Positions 18,105 through 27,788 of a stretch of DNA of 64,000 bases are shown piece after piece (position 1 is the stretch's first letter; each line of letters begins with the position of its first letter). A program made the translations under genes and the position numbers. Location: assembly GCF_005298175.1 (NCBI RefSeq), contig NZ_SZYH01000001.1, forward strand, positions 3,162,001 to 3,226,000, written 5' to 3'. The DNA is from Marinobacter panjinensis (GTDB taxonomy: Bacteria > Pseudomonadota > Gammaproteobacteria > Pseudomonadales > Oleiphilaceae). The notes under the pieces were generated by a model. It did no database searches and was not told the DNA's origin. It saw only the letters and a list, made by a program, of their open reading frames with translations.

Positions 18105-18916
18105 GAAGGCTCGCTGGGTTTGTTGTGGTTGTTGGGTTTATTGAAAGCTCCGTGGCGTCCGGCACCGCCGGCAAAGCGGCCGGCACCTTCGATAGCTTCT
18201 TCGAATACCACAGGATAGCCCCCGGCGCCTTCTGCAGCCAGGGCGTCGGACAGTTTCATATCCCATTGGTGAATAGCCGACTGCCGATCGGCGCGCAAAC
18301 ACTTCTGGGGAAAGCCGGCAATGTCTGCCGCCAGGGCTTCTGCGGCGGGTCGGGCCTGGCCATCGGCTACTATCCGGTTCGCCAACCCCATGGTCTTGGC
18401 TTCATCGGCGTTGACCGGCCGCCCCGTCAGGATCATGTCCATCGCATTACCGTGGCCGATGATCCTGGGCAGGCGCACCGTCCCGCCATCAATCAGTGGT
18501 ACACCCCAGCGGCGGCAGAATACCCCGAACGTTGCGGTTTTCTCCGCCACTCTCAGGTCGCACATAAGCGCCAGTTCCAGGCCGCCGGCAACCGCATATC
18601 CGGCCACCGCTGCAATGACGGGCTTCGACAGTTCCATGCGGGACGGGCCCATGGGGCCGGATGCTGTCCCTGTGGCCTCAATGTCGTTGCGCCGTTCTGG
18701 GTCGCCGACGGCTTCCAGGTCGGCGCCGGCGCAGAAGTTGCCGCCTTCGCCCCAAAGAACCGCCACTTTCAGCTCATCGTTCTTTTCGAAATCGGTGAAA
18801 GCCTGGCGCAGGGCATTGGCGGTTTCGCGGTCAACGGCGTTACGTTTTTCGGGACGGTCTATGACAATGGTAATAACTGCACCATTGGTTTCGGTGTACA
18901 CGGGTGGGCGGGTCAC
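18101..18916 (-). CDS. Enoyl-CoA hydratase/isomerase (crotonase) family protein
   Basis: This is a 271-residue crotonase. It shows the CoA/oxyanion segment NFCAGADLEAVG near 63-74, then AAVAGYAVAGGLELALMCDLRVA near 105-127, and RRWGVPLIDGGTVRLPRIIG. The usual catalytic Glu after FGVFCRR is not obvious: WGVPL is present where other hydratases have an E-x-x-x-G-L pattern. The reaction (hydration, isomerisation or other) is therefore open. The start is GTG, with GGAG 6 bases before it. It is the first gene of a pair with the phosphoesterase. It is unlike the enoyl-CoA hydratase of the valine operon nearby. Confidence 0.85.
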   Translation of the reverse strand: MTRPPVYTETNGAVITIVIDRPEKRNAVDRETANALRQAFTDFEKNDELKVAVLWGEGGNFCAGADLEAVGDPERRNDIEATGTASGPMGPSRMELSKPVIAAVAGYAVAGGLELALMCDLRVAEKTATFGVFCRRWGVPLIDGGTVRLPRIIGHGNAMDMILTGRPVNADEAKTMGLANRIVADGQARPAAEALAADIAGFPQKCLRADRQSAIHQWDMKLSDALAAEGAGGYPVVFEEAIEGAGRFAGGAGRHGAFNKPNNHNKPSEPS

Positions 18917-19012
18917 AGGGATCTCCTGAGTTTATTGTTATGGGGCCTGGTAACGGTGGCTTCCAGTATGCACCGAGCCCGATAACGGCAACAAGCTCGT
19001 CGGAAAAGCAGC

Positions 19013-19903
19013 TCAATGGCGGTGGGTGTGGCGGTAGTCTGTCGGAGACTGGCCCATGACTTTCTTGAACAGGCGGGAGAAATAATAGTTGTCGTCGTAC
19101 CCCAGCATATTGCTGATCTGGGTGAAGGAATGGTCCGTGGTGTCCAGCATCTGGCAGGCCTGCTCTACTTTCAGGTGCAGGAAATGCTGGATGGGGGACA
19201 CTCCGGTCAGGGCCCGGTAGCGGGTGGCGAAATGGGCGGGCGAGAGGCCGGAAAGGTCCGCTAGCTGGCCGAGGGTAATGCGTTCGTCCAGGTGTTCCCG
19301 CATGAAGTTGTGGATGATGTCCAGGTCCGGCTGCTGGGTGTGACTGGCCTCGCCAACGCTCAGGGGAACCGCTGCCAGTAATTGCCGCAAGCGGTTGGCC
19401 ACGTGGACGAGGCCGGGGGTACGGAAGCCGGTTTGCCTCACTGATAACAAACCATTGAAATCCACCAGCAACCTCGGCTGCCGCCCGATATGCTGGATGC
19501 GGATGTCATCGGTAAACCCCATATGCTGACGGAAATTTTCCGCCAGCGGGCCGGCGTAGTGCACCCAATGGATTGTCCATGGGTTCTCCGGCGCGGCGGT
19601 ATATCGGTGGGCAGCTCCTGCAGGAATCAGTACCAGGTCGCCGGCCCGGACCACGCAGGGTTCGTCTTCGACATTGAGGTAGGCCTCGCCCTCCGTGCAG
19701 TGGATCAAAAGATCGTCGTTATGGTGTTCCCGGTGCATGTGATGGCCTGCGGCGCGGCGGTAGTGGCCAAAAGCCAGCGGGTACAGGTCACGGGTCAGGG
19801 GGTGCCGCGACAGGCTACGTATAACCGGGTCCGGGATGACATAACGGATACTGTCTGGCGGCACGGGCCATTGGGAGGTTCTGGTCATATTCGTTGGCTG
19901 CAT
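19013..19903 (-). CDS. mmsR: AraC/XylS-family regulator, MmsR-like, of the valine operon
   Basis: This 296-residue regulator has an N-terminal cupin-like ligand domain ([14 protein letters not shown] near 88-101) and a C-terminal double helix-turn-helix ([20 protein letters not shown], then [20 protein letters not shown]). It is divergent from mmsA, as mmsR is from mmsAB in Pseudomonas aeruginosa, where it activates that operon. The ligand is probably a valine-pathway intermediate. ATG codons at 19903 and 19888 are both possible, and neither has a well-spaced ribosome binding site. The gene name rests on family plus position. Confidence 0.8.
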   Translation of the reverse strand: MQPTNMTRTSQWPVPPDSIRYVIPDPVIRSLSRHPLTRDLYPLAFGHYRRAAGHHMHREHHNDDLLIHCTEGEAYLNVEDEPCVVRAGDLVLIPAGAAHRYTAAPENPWTIHWVHYAGPLAENFRQHMGFTDDIRIQHIGRQPRLLVDFNGLLSVRQTGFRTPGLVHVANRLRQLLAAVPLSVGEASHTQQPDLDIIHNFMREHLDERITLGQLADLSGLSPAHFATRYRALTGVSPIQHFLHLKVEQACQMLDTTDHSFTQISNMLGYDDNYYFSRLFKKVMGQSPTDYRHTHRH

Positions 19904-19927
19904 TCCTGATGTATCTAAAGATAATCC

Positions 19928-19979
19928 ATCATGGTCGAAACTTAGTCAATCATGAAGCGACAGCGGGCTGTGCTAGGAT
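19928..19979 (+). promoter_or_regulatory. Candidate mmsA promoter with AraC-type direct repeat
   Basis: ATCATG occurs at 19928-19933 and again at 19949-19954, 21 bp apart, two helical turns, as expected for two AraC-family half-sites. The second copy lies where the -35 would be. An extended -10 (TGCTAGGAT, 19971-19979) follows at about the right distance. The layout suggests activation by the divergent regulator. It is a pattern read by eye only. Confidence 0.45.
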
Positions 19980-20037
19980 CGATGACAACCAGAGGGTAAA
20001 GACCCCAATACCTACAACAATGACAGGGAACATCGCT

Positions 20038-21528
20038 ATGAAAAACGTACCCCTTTATATCGCCGGTGAGCTCGTAGAGAGCCAGACCGACCAGTGGATT
20101 GACGTCACCGATCCAGCCACCAACGAAGTGATTGCGCGCGCGCCCTGCACCACAGCTGACGAAATGCGACGCGCCATCGACAACGCCGGTGAAGTGTTCA
20201 AGGCCTGGAAAGAAACCCCGGTTTCCGAACGCGCCCGGGTAATGATGCGCTACCAGGCACTGCTGAAAGAACACCACGACGAAATTGCCGAGATTCTCTC
20301 CAGTGAAACCGGCAAAACCTTCGAGGACGCCAAGGGCGACGTATGGCGTGGTATCGAGGTTGTGGAGCATGCGGCCAACGTGCCATCGCTGATGATGGGC
20401 GAAACCGTCGAGAACGTGGCCCGCGAAGTTGACACCTACTCCTACACCCAGCCCCTGGGTGTCTGTGCCGGTATCACCCCGTTCAACTTCCCGGCGATGA
20501 TTCCGCTGTGGATGTTCCCCATGGCCATCGCCTGCGGGAACACCTTTATCCTCAAGCCGTCGGAGCAGGACCCGCTGACCCCGATGAAGCTGGCGGAGCT
20601 GTTTGAACAGGCCGGCGCACCCAAGGGTGTATTGCAGGTGGTTCACGGCGGCAAGGAACAGGTGGATGTACTGCTGACCGACCCGGCCATCAAGGCAGTC
20701 TCCTTCGTCGGTTCCGTGCCGGTTGGTCGTTACATCTACGAAACCGGTACCCGCAACATGAAGCGTGTGCAGAGCTTCGCCGGCGCCAAGAACCACATGG
20801 TTGTGCTGCCGGATGCGGACAAGGATCAGGTGGTCAGGGCCCTGGTAGGCGCATCGGTTGGTGCTGCCGGCCAGCGTTGCATGGCCATTTCCGTGGCAGT
20901 GTTTGTGGGCGAGGCCCAGGAATGGATCCCGGAAGTGAAGGAAGCCCTGGCCGCAGCCAAGCCGGGCGCCTGGAACGACAAGTCTGCCAGCTACGGGCCG
21001 ATCATCAGCCAGAAAGCAAAAGAGCGGGTGGAGTCACTGATTACCCGCGGTGAGCAGGAAGGCGCCAATCTGCTGCTGGACGGCCGTAACTGCACCGTCG
21101 ACGGCTTGCCGGATGGCAACTGGGTTGGCCCCACGCTGTTCTCGGGCGTCAAGACAGACATGGATATCTACAAGGAAGAAATCTTCGGCCCGGTGCTGTG
21201 CTGCATGGAAGTGGATACCCTGGCGGATGCCATCGCCCTCGTGAATGACAGCCCCTACGGTAACGGCACCTCCATCTTTACCAACTCCGGTGGTGCGGCA
21301 CGCCGCTACCAGCATGAAATCGAAGTGGGTCAGGTAGGCATCAACGTACCCATTCCGGTGCCCCTGCCGTTCTTCTCCTTCACCGGCTGGAAGGGTTCCT
21401 TCTACGGTGACCAGCATGCTTACGGCAAGCAGGCGGTGAAGTTCTACACCGAGACCAAGACCATTACTGCCCGTTGGTTCAACAGCGACGCAGTTGCGGA
21501 AACCAATTTCTCCATCCGCATGCGGTAA
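20038..21528 (+). CDS. mmsA: CoA-acylating methylmalonate-semialdehyde dehydrogenase
   Basis: The enzyme oxidises methylmalonate semialdehyde with NAD+ and CoA to propionyl-CoA, the last step of valine breakdown. The protein has 496 residues, as usual. The NAD-binding segment [14 protein letters not shown], the [12 protein letters not shown] loop and the nucleophile Cys281 in GQRCMAIS are all present. The C terminus has [17 protein letters not shown], typical of this subfamily. The start at 20038 follows AGGGA at good spacing; an earlier in-frame ATG at 20020 and a longer open frame to 19894 run into the regulatory region. It is first in a five-gene operon with 9 bases to the next gene. Confidence 0.95.
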   Translation: MKNVPLYIAGELVESQTDQWIDVTDPATNEVIARAPCTTADEMRRAIDNAGEVFKAWKETPVSERARVMMRYQALLKEHHDEIAEILSSETGKTFEDAKGDVWRGIEVVEHAANVPSLMMGETVENVAREVDTYSYTQPLGVCAGITPFNFPAMIPLWMFPMAIACGNTFILKPSEQDPLTPMKLAELFEQAGAPKGVLQVVHGGKEQVDVLLTDPAIKAVSFVGSVPVGRYIYETGTRNMKRVQSFAGAKNHMVVLPDADKDQVVRALVGASVGAAGQRCMAISVAVFVGEAQEWIPEVKEALAAAKPGAWNDKSASYGPIISQKAKERVESLITRGEQEGANLLLDGRNCTVDGLPDGNWVGPTLFSGVKTDMDIYKEEIFGPVLCCMEVDTLADAIALVNDSPYGNGTSIFTNSGGAARRYQHEIEVGQVGINVPIPVPLPFFSFTGWKGSFYGDQHAYGKQAVKFYTETKTITARWFNSDAVAETNFSIRMR

Positions 21529-21537
21529 GGAGAACCC

Positions 21538-22704
21538 ATGAACTTTGATCTGACGGAAGATCAGCTGGCCTTCCGCGAGGCCGCCAGGGCCTTCGCGGAA
21601 AAGGCCATGGCGCCCCACGCGGCGAAATGGGATGCGGACCATGTGTTTCCGGTAGAGGTGATCCGCGAAGCGGGTGAAATGGGCTTCTGTGGTATCTACA
21701 CCCCGGAAGCCCAGGGCGGCATGGGGCTGTCACGGCTGGATACCAGCGTCATCGTGGAAGAGCTGGCGGCTGCCTGCCCTTCCACCGCCGCCTACATCAC
21801 CATTCACAATATGGCCACCTGGATGGTGGCTCAGTTCGGTAACGCCGACATCCAGAAACAGATCGCGCCGAGAATGGCCAGCGGTGAATGGCTGGGCTCC
21901 TACTGCCTGACCGAACCGGGTGCCGGCTCCGATGCCGGTAACCTGCGCACCAAAGCCACCCGGGACGGCGACAGCTATCTGCTCAACGGCAGCAAGGTGT
22001 TCATCTCCGGCGCCGGCGCCACCCAGATGCTGGTAGTCATGGCCCGCACCGGCGCGCCGGACAGTGGCCCCAAGGGCATCAGTGCCTTCGTGGTGCCTGC
22101 CGACAGTGACGGTATCCACTACGGCAAGGCTGAGGAAAAGATGGGCTGGAACAGCCAGCCCACCCGCCAGATTACGTTCGAGAACGTCCGTGTGCCGGCC
22201 AACAACCGGCTCGGCGAGGAAGGCCAGGGCTTCATGATCGCCATGAAAGGGCTGGACGGCGGCCGCCTGAACATTGCCACCTGCTCTATCGGTGGCGCCC
22301 ATGCAGCCTTGCTGCGCGCCCGTAATTACATGCACGAGCGTGAGCAGTTCGGCCAGGCCCTGGCGGGCTTCCAGGCGCTGCAGTTCAAGCTGGCGGACAT
22401 GGCCACCAACCTGGTCGCAGCCCGGCAGATGGTCCGTCTGGCTGCCTACCGGCTGGATCAGGGCGACAATGAAGCCACCCTCCATTGCGCCATGGCCAAA
22501 CGCTTTGCCACCGATGCCTGCTTTGATGTCTGCAACGAGGCGCTTCAGCTTCATGGTGGGTACGGCTATATCCGGGAATACCCGCTGGAGCGTTATGTGC
22601 GTGACCTGCGGGTGCACCAGATCCTGGAAGGCACCAACGAAATCATGCGGCTGATCGTGGCCCGCCGGCTACTTGAGCCCGGCGTGGCCGAGGCCATCCA
22701 ATAA
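21538..22704 (+). CDS. Acyl-CoA dehydrogenase, probably isobutyryl-CoA dehydrogenase
   Basis: This 388-residue FAD enzyme oxidises a short branched acyl-CoA to the 2-enoyl-CoA. The signature YCLTEPGAGSDAGNL lies near 122-136. The C-terminal motif LHGGYGYIREYPLERYVRDL is typical, followed by QILEGTNEIMR. It lies between mmsA and an enoyl-CoA hydratase, so isobutyryl-CoA to methacrylyl-CoA is the likely reaction in valine breakdown. GGAG precedes the ATG. Substrate is inferred from context. Confidence 0.92.
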   Translation: MNFDLTEDQLAFREAARAFAEKAMAPHAAKWDADHVFPVEVIREAGEMGFCGIYTPEAQGGMGLSRLDTSVIVEELAAACPSTAAYITIHNMATWMVAQFGNADIQKQIAPRMASGEWLGSYCLTEPGAGSDAGNLRTKATRDGDSYLLNGSKVFISGAGATQMLVVMARTGAPDSGPKGISAFVVPADSDGIHYGKAEEKMGWNSQPTRQITFENVRVPANNRLGEEGQGFMIAMKGLDGGRLNIATCSIGGAHAALLRARNYMHEREQFGQALAGFQALQFKLADMATNLVAARQMVRLAAYRLDQGDNEATLHCAMAKRFATDACFDVCNEALQLHGGYGYIREYPLERYVRDLRVHQILEGTNEIMRLIVARRLLEPGVAEAIQ

Positions 22705-22717
22705 CAAGGAATCTCTC

Positions 22718-23497
22718 ATGAGCGAACTGATTCAGCTGGAAAAACGCGACCACACCGCGATTATCACTATCAACAATCCACCGGCCAATACCTGGACGCT
22801 GGACTCCCTGAAGGCGCTGGAAGAGACCATCGAAGCGCTGAACGAAGACCTCAATATCTTTGCATTGGTGGTCACCGGCCAGGGCGAGAAGTTTTTCTCG
22901 GCCGGCGCGGATCTCAAGAGCTTTGCCGACGGTGATATTGCCAATGCCGACTTGATGGGCAAGGCCTTCGGCCGGGCCTTCAGTGCCCTGAGCCGTTTCC
23001 GTGGTGTGTCCATCGCGGCAGTCAACGGTTATGCCATGGGCGGTGGCCTGGAGTGTGCCATGGCCTGCGATATCCGCATCGCCGAAGAACACGCCCAGAT
23101 GGCCCTGCCGGAAGCCACCGTGGGGCTGCTGCCCTGTGCCGGTGGCACCCAGAACCTGCCCTGGCTGGTGGGTGAAGGCTGGGCTAAGAGAATGATTCTC
23201 TGCGGCGAACGCATCAAAGCCGACAAGGCGCTGAGCATTGGCCTGGTGGAAGAAGTGGTGCCAGCTGGCGCCGCTCTGGACAAGGCTCTGGAACTGGCAC
23301 ACATGGCCAGCAAACAGAGCCCCTCGTCTGTCGCCCGCTGCAAAACCCTGGTGATGAGCGCCCGCGATGGCCGCAGCCACGACGACGGCTGGCGCATGGA
23401 GCGGGAATTGTTTGTGGATCTGTTCCGCACCGAAGACCAGCGTGAAGGAGTGAATGCGTTCCTTGAAAAGCGCAAGCCTGAATGGAAAAACCGATAA
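22718..23497 (+). CDS. Enoyl-CoA hydratase (methacrylyl-CoA hydration)
   Basis: This is a 259-residue crotonase. The oxyanion-hole segments are FSAGADLKSFAD near 66-77 and AAVNGYAMGGGLECAMACD near 101-119. The catalytic-glutamate region LPEATVGLLPCAGGTQ follows, with both acidic positions of a true hydratase plausible (Glu in MALPEA). It would convert methacrylyl-CoA to 3-hydroxyisobutyryl-CoA, between the dehydrogenase before it and the hydrolase after it. The start at 22718 has AAGGAA upstream and lies 13 bases after the dehydrogenase stop; a longer frame from 22673 overlaps that gene. Confidence 0.92.
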   Translation: MSELIQLEKRDHTAIITINNPPANTWTLDSLKALEETIEALNEDLNIFALVVTGQGEKFFSAGADLKSFADGDIANADLMGKAFGRAFSALSRFRGVSIAAVNGYAMGGGLECAMACDIRIAEEHAQMALPEATVGLLPCAGGTQNLPWLVGEGWAKRMILCGERIKADKALSIGLVEEVVPAGAALDKALELAHMASKQSPSSVARCKTLVMSARDGRSHDDGWRMERELFVDLFRTEDQREGVNAFLEKRKPEWKNR

Positions 23498-23537
23498 GAA
23501 GCACTGATAAACCGGGCCGGACTACTGAGTTAATGGT

Positions 23538-24623
23538 ATGAGCAATCAAGCAGTCATTTTTGAAGAACTGGAAGCTGCCGGCGGCAAACGCATCGGTGTT
23601 GCGCGGCTGAACACACCTCGTTCCATGAACGCACTGTCGCTGGAAATGATCCATCTGCTGAAGCCCAGGCTGGACCAATGGGCCGCGGACGACGCCATCG
23701 GCGCTGTCTGGCTGGAAGGCGAGGGCGACAAGGCCCTGTGTGCCGGTGGCGACATTGTGGCGCTGTACCGGGATATGACCGAACCCCGGTCCGACAGTCG
23801 TTCCGCCAGTGAAGGGGATACGTTCTTTACCGACGAGTACGAACTGGACTACCAGATACACACCTACCCCAAGCCGTTTATCGTCTGGGGTAACGGCCTT
23901 GTCATTGGCGGTGGCCTGGGCCTGATGTCAGGCGGCTCTCACCGGGTGGTAACAGAACATACCCGCGTGGCAATGCCGGAAGTGAGCATTGGCCTGTATC
24001 CGGATGTGGGCGCAGGCTGGTTCCTGAATAAAATGCCGGGGCGCACCGGGTTGTTCCTGGGGCTGACCGGCGCACGTATGAACGGGGCAGATGCCATCTT
24101 CACCGGGCTTGCAGACCGTTTTATTCGCCATGACATGCGCGACGAGGTCAAGCAGGCTCTGCAACAGTCCGACTTTGGCGACGAAGCCCATGGTGCTGTC
24201 AGTAAGGTATTGCGCCGGTTCGAGGCAGGCTCCCGCGAGGCAATGCCGCAGTCCGTGGTGCGCGAGCACTTTGATGTGATCCAGGCGCTTACCGATGGCG
24301 ATTCATTAATGGAAGTGGTGGATAACCTGGGCCAGTACGCCGGCGAAGACCCGTGGCTGATCAAGGCGGTCAAGACCGTTGCGGCGGCGTCACCGGCTTC
24401 CATGACACTGACCTGGCAGCACTATCACAACACCTTGCATGACAGCCTGTCCCAGGTTTTCGACAAGGAGCTTCGGATATCAAAACGCAGCCTGAAAATG
24501 GGGGAATTTGCAGAAGGCGTACGGGCACTGCTGATCGACAAGGATCTCAAGCCACGCTGGCATTTCCCCACACTGGAAAGCGTGGACCCTGAGTGGATCG
24601 ATCGGTTCTTTATGGAGTCCTGA
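23538..24623 (+). CDS. 3-hydroxyisobutyryl-CoA hydrolase
   Basis: This 361-residue member of the crotonase fold is longer than the hydratases, as expected for HIBCH. Typical segments are NTPRSMNALSLEM, LCAGGDIVALYRDM near 71-84, and the TYPKPFIVWGNGLVIGGGLG region near 112-131, followed by PEVSIGLYPDVGAGWFLNKM. The C-terminal domain includes KRSLKMGEFAEGVRALLIDK. It releases 3-hydroxyisobutyrate from its CoA ester, which drains the toxic methacrylyl-CoA pool and feeds mmsB. The ATG has only a weak ribosome binding site, 40 bases after the preceding gene. Confidence 0.93.
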   Translation: MSNQAVIFEELEAAGGKRIGVARLNTPRSMNALSLEMIHLLKPRLDQWAADDAIGAVWLEGEGDKALCAGGDIVALYRDMTEPRSDSRSASEGDTFFTDEYELDYQIHTYPKPFIVWGNGLVIGGGLGLMSGGSHRVVTEHTRVAMPEVSIGLYPDVGAGWFLNKMPGRTGLFLGLTGARMNGADAIFTGLADRFIRHDMRDEVKQALQQSDFGDEAHGAVSKVLRRFEAGSREAMPQSVVREHFDVIQALTDGDSLMEVVDNLGQYAGEDPWLIKAVKTVAAASPASMTLTWQHYHNTLHDSLSQVFDKELRISKRSLKMGEFAEGVRALLIDKDLKPRWHFPTLESVDPEWIDRFFMES

Positions 24624-24669
24624 CTAACACCGAACAGACCAAACCTGATCAAAAACGGAGAACAATAAT

Positions 24670-25563
24670 ATGGCGACTATCACGTTTATCGGTCTTGGCA
24701 ACATGGGCGGGCCCATGGCCTCCAATCTCGTCAAGGCAGGCCACAACCTGACGGTGTTTGATCTGTCCTCAGAGGCGGTCAAGGCACTCACCAGCGAAGG
24801 CGCGAAATCCGCGGCGACCATCCAGGAAGCGGTGGAAGGCGCGGAGGTGGTGATTTCCATGCTGCCAGCCGGCCAGCATGTGGAATCGGTTTACCTGGGT
24901 GACAATGGCCTGCTGAAAATCCTGCCGTCCAGCACGCTGGTGATCGACTCGTCGACCATTGCGCCGGAAACCGCAAAGGGCGTGGCCGAAGCGGCCGTTG
25001 CCGCTGGCATTACCTTTATGGACGCACCGGTGTCCGGTGGTGTCGGTGGTGCCAAAGCCGGCACTTTGACGTTTATCTGCGGTGGCGAGGCAGATGCCTT
25101 CGAGCGTGCCAGGCCCATTCTTGATGGCATGGCCAAGAACATCTTTCATGCCGGCCCTCACGGCGCCGGCCAGATTGCCAAGATCTGCAACAACATGCTG
25201 CTGGCCATCCTGATGAGCGGCACCAGCGAGGCCCTGGCCCTGGGCGTAAAGAACGGGCTGGACCCCGCCGTGCTCTCGGAAATCATGAAGCAGAGCTCTG
25301 GCGGCAACTGGGCGTTGAACGTCTACAATCCCTGGCCGGGTGTGATGGAAGGCGTACCGGCTTCACGCAATTACGAAGGTGGTTTCCTGGTTGACCTGAT
25401 GAACAAGGATCTGGGCCTGGCCTTCGACAACGCCGTCAAGAATCACGCGCCCATTCCCATGGGTTCGCTGGCCCGCAACCTGTTTGAGCTGCATGCCGGT
25501 GAGGGTAACGGTGGGCTGGACTTCTCCAGTATCCAGAAATTCTATTACCGCGGGCAAAGCTGA
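24670..25563 (+). CDS. mmsB: 3-hydroxyisobutyrate dehydrogenase
   Basis: This 297-residue NAD-dependent enzyme makes methylmalonate semialdehyde, the mmsA substrate, from 3-hydroxyisobutyrate. The Rossmann motif FIGLGNMGGPMASNLVKAGH opens the protein. The substrate-binding DAPVSGGVGGAKAGTL lies near 118-133, and the catalytic lysine region GAGQIAKICNNMLL near 162-175. GGAG precedes the ATG. It is the last gene of the valine operon and is closed by a strong terminator. Confidence 0.95.
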   Translation: MATITFIGLGNMGGPMASNLVKAGHNLTVFDLSSEAVKALTSEGAKSAATIQEAVEGAEVVISMLPAGQHVESVYLGDNGLLKILPSSTLVIDSSTIAPETAKGVAEAAVAAGITFMDAPVSGGVGGAKAGTLTFICGGEADAFERARPILDGMAKNIFHAGPHGAGQIAKICNNMLLAILMSGTSEALALGVKNGLDPAVLSEIMKQSSGGNWALNVYNPWPGVMEGVPASRNYEGGFLVDLMNKDLGLAFDNAVKNHAPIPMGSLARNLFELHAGEGNGGLDFSSIQKFYYRGQS

Positions 25564-25571
25564 GTAGGCAG

Positions 25572-25635
25572 CGCCTTCGGAATCTGAGGAACGGGGTTTT
25601 CGCCCATGCTGTCAGGTTCTGAAGGCGTTTATTTT
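25572..25635 (+). terminator. Rho-independent terminator of the valine operon
   Basis: A 16-bp stem pairs 25572-25587 with 25612-25627; every position pairs if two G-T wobbles are allowed. The 24-base loop can form a small GGG/CCC hairpin. TTTATTTT follows at 25628-25635. It begins 9 bases after the mmsB stop codon and separates mmsAB transcription from the next operon. Confidence 0.85.
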
Positions 25636-25644
25636 CAGCTTAAT

Positions 25645-25680
25645 GTTTACCTTTACGTAAACTATAGCCTGTGCTAAACA
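25645..25680 (+). promoter_or_regulatory. Palindromic site and candidate promoter before the acyl-CoA synthetase
   Basis: GTTTAC-ctttac-GTAAAC (25645-25662) contains the perfect palindrome TTTACGTAAA. TTTACG at 25652-25657 with a 17-base spacer to TAAACA (25675-25680, preceded by TGC) could serve as promoter, so the palindrome would sit on the -35. A related site lies before livG at 28595. Such sites resemble those reported for MerR-type LiuR regulators of branched-chain and fatty-acid catabolism; no such regulator is in the window. Confidence 0.45.
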
Positions 25681-25721
25681 TTGAGAACAGAAATCGTCCA
25701 CAACAATAAAAGGACTGGACT

Positions 25722-27371
25722 ATGAGCCTCCCGGAATACCAATCAGTCTATGACAATTTCGATCCCGCCAGCCTTGAAGCCGAGGTACTGGAGGGTAGCC
25801 TTGATGCGGGCCTGAACGTCTGCACGGAGATCTGTGACAAGTGGGCGGACGACCCCCAGCGGGTTGCCCTGTATTACGAAAAAGCGGACGGCGGCTCCGG
25901 CAAGCTCACCTTTGCCGAGCTGAAAGAACAATCCGCCCGGTTTGCGAATTACCTGACGTCCCGGGGCATTGGCAAAGGCGACCGGGTTGCTGCCCTGTTG
26001 CCCCGCAGCCCGGAGCTGCTCATCGTCATCGCTGGCACCCTGAGAGCCGGCGCTGTCTACCAGCCTTTGTTCACCGCCTTCGGCCCCGGTGCTATTGAAT
26101 ACCGCTTCGAGCGGGCCAGCACAAAGCTGGTGGTCACTGATCCCGTCAACTACCCCAAACTGATTGAAGTGAAGGACTGTGCGCCGGTGGTATGTGTCAA
26201 CGCCGCCGAAGTGAGTGGTGACATCCCGGACTTTGACAAGACTCTGGCAGACCAGTCAGCGGAGTTTGAGCCAGTACTGATCAAGGGCAGTGATCCGTTC
26301 CTGCAGATGTTCACCTCGGGCACCGTGGGCAAGTCCAAGGGTGTGGCGGTGCCGGCCAAGGCGCTTTTGGCGTTCTATGTGTACATGAAGTACGCCATCG
26401 ATTTGCGGGACGATGACGTGTTCTGGAACGTGGCTGATCCGGGCTGGGCTTACGGCCTTTATTACGCGGTGATTGGTCCGCTGCTGATGGGGCACGCGAC
26501 CCACTTCAATCCGGGTGCTTTTACCCCGGAAACCACCTACGACATGATCCGCAAGTACAAAATTACCAACCTGGCGGCGGCACCCACCGCCTACCGGCTG
26601 CTGAAGGCCAATGACCATGTGCTGCCGGAGGGTGAAAACCTCGGTCTGAGGGTGGCCAGCAGTGCCGGCGAACCGCTGAACCCGGAAGTGGTGAACTGGA
26701 TCGAGCGGCGCCACTTCTGCCCGGTCAAAGACCACTACGGCCAGACTGAAACCGGCATGACCTGTTGCAACTTCCATGGCCTTGAGCACCCGGTGCGCCC
26801 GGGTTCCATGGGCTACTCCTCGCCCGGCCACAAAGTCGTTGCGCTGAACGAGAAAAACCAGGAAGTGGGCGAGGGCGAAATCGGCCAGTTGGCGGTCGAT
26901 GTGAAAGCCTCCCCGCTGTTCCACTTCGATGGCTACACCTGGGGCGAGAAAGACCCGTTTGTGAACGGCTATTACCTCACCGGCGATATGGTGGTGAATC
27001 ACGGTGGCGGCTGCTTCTCCTTCAGCGGCCGCGACGATGACATCATCACCACCGCGGGTTACCGCGTCGGCCCGGCAGATGTGGAAAGCACCCTGCTGGA
27101 GCACAAGGCCGTTGCCGAATCCGGTGTGGTGGCCAAGCCCGATGAAAAGCGCGGCTCAATCATCAAGGCCTATGTGGTCATCAAAGGCGATCAGGAGCCG
27201 GAGAACGAAGACGCCCTGAAGGATGAGCTGCAGGAGCTGGTGCGCCACCGCCTGTCTGCTCACGCCTACCCGCGGGAAATCGAATTCGTGGATGAGCTGC
27301 CGAAAACCCCCAGTGGCAAGATCCAGCGCTTCGTTCTGCGTAACCAGGCGAAAGAAGAGAAGCACGGATGA
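25722..27371 (+). CDS. AMP-forming acyl-CoA synthetase (ANL superfamily)
   Basis: This 549-residue enzyme activates a carboxylate to its CoA thioester through an acyl-adenylate. The P-loop-like motif is TSGTVGKSKG from residue 198, with Val and Ser where Thr and Pro are usual. YGQTE is at 339-343, and GDMVV, SGRDDDIITTAGYRVGP follow. The catalytic lysine is Lys533 in PSGKIQRF. Overall it resembles acetyl/medium-chain acyl-CoA synthetases. The ATG overlap (ATGA) with the thioesterase gene and the ABC importer downstream suggest that an imported acid is activated here. The substrate is unknown. Confidence 0.9.
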   Translation: MSLPEYQSVYDNFDPASLEAEVLEGSLDAGLNVCTEICDKWADDPQRVALYYEKADGGSGKLTFAELKEQSARFANYLTSRGIGKGDRVAALLPRSPELLIVIAGTLRAGAVYQPLFTAFGPGAIEYRFERASTKLVVTDPVNYPKLIEVKDCAPVVCVNAAEVSGDIPDFDKTLADQSAEFEPVLIKGSDPFLQMFTSGTVGKSKGVAVPAKALLAFYVYMKYAIDLRDDDVFWNVADPGWAYGLYYAVIGPLLMGHATHFNPGAFTPETTYDMIRKYKITNLAAAPTAYRLLKANDHVLPEGENLGLRVASSAGEPLNPEVVNWIERRHFCPVKDHYGQTETGMTCCNFHGLEHPVRPGSMGYSSPGHKVVALNEKNQEVGEGEIGQLAVDVKASPLFHFDGYTWGEKDPFVNGYYLTGDMVVNHGGGCFSFSGRDDDIITTAGYRVGPADVESTLLEHKAVAESGVVAKPDEKRGSIIKAYVVIKGDQEPENEDALKDELQELVRHRLSAHAYPREIEFVDELPKTPSGKIQRFVLRNQAKEEKHG

Positions 27372-27784
27372 TTGTTACCTTCGAGGAACTGCAGGCCTTC
27401 CTCGCCGACCAGTTTCCCCAGGGTGCCCGTTACGGCAGCCTGGAGAAGCTGGGTGACGGCTGGGCCGAAATGAAGCTGGATGTGGATGACGAGCACCTGC
27501 GCCCCGGTGGCACCGTTGCCGGCCCTGCGATGATGGGGCTGGCAGACGTCGCCCTTTACGCCGCGCTGCTGGGGAAGATCGGCCTGGTGCCGTTGGCAGT
27601 GACCAGCAACCTGAATATCAATTTCCTGCGCAAGCCGGTGTCCCACAGCCCGATTAGGGCGCAGGCCAGGATGCTGAGAATTGGCAAGGCCAGCGGCGTC
27701 GGCGAGGTTTATATCTACTCGGATGGCCTGGAAGACCCGGTGGCCCATGCCACCATCACCTATGCCATTCCGGCCAAGCGGTGA
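27368..27784 (+). CDS. PaaI-family hotdog thioesterase
   Basis: This 138-residue single hotdog-fold protein has the family pattern HLRPGGTVAGPAMMGLADVALYAAL near 40-64, which carries the acid-containing helix, followed by TSNLNINFLRKP. Such proteins hydrolyse acyl- or aryl-CoA esters in the cytoplasm. It starts within the end of the acyl-CoA synthetase gene (4-base overlap). It may recycle CoA or remove dead-end esters made by that enzyme. The substrate is not readable. Confidence 0.88.
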   Translation: MIVTFEELQAFLADQFPQGARYGSLEKLGDGWAEMKLDVDDEHLRPGGTVAGPAMMGLADVALYAALLGKIGLVPLAVTSNLNINFLRKPVSHSPIRAQARMLRIGKASGVGEVYIYSDGLEDPVAHATITYAIPAKR

Positions 27785-27788
27785 TGGC

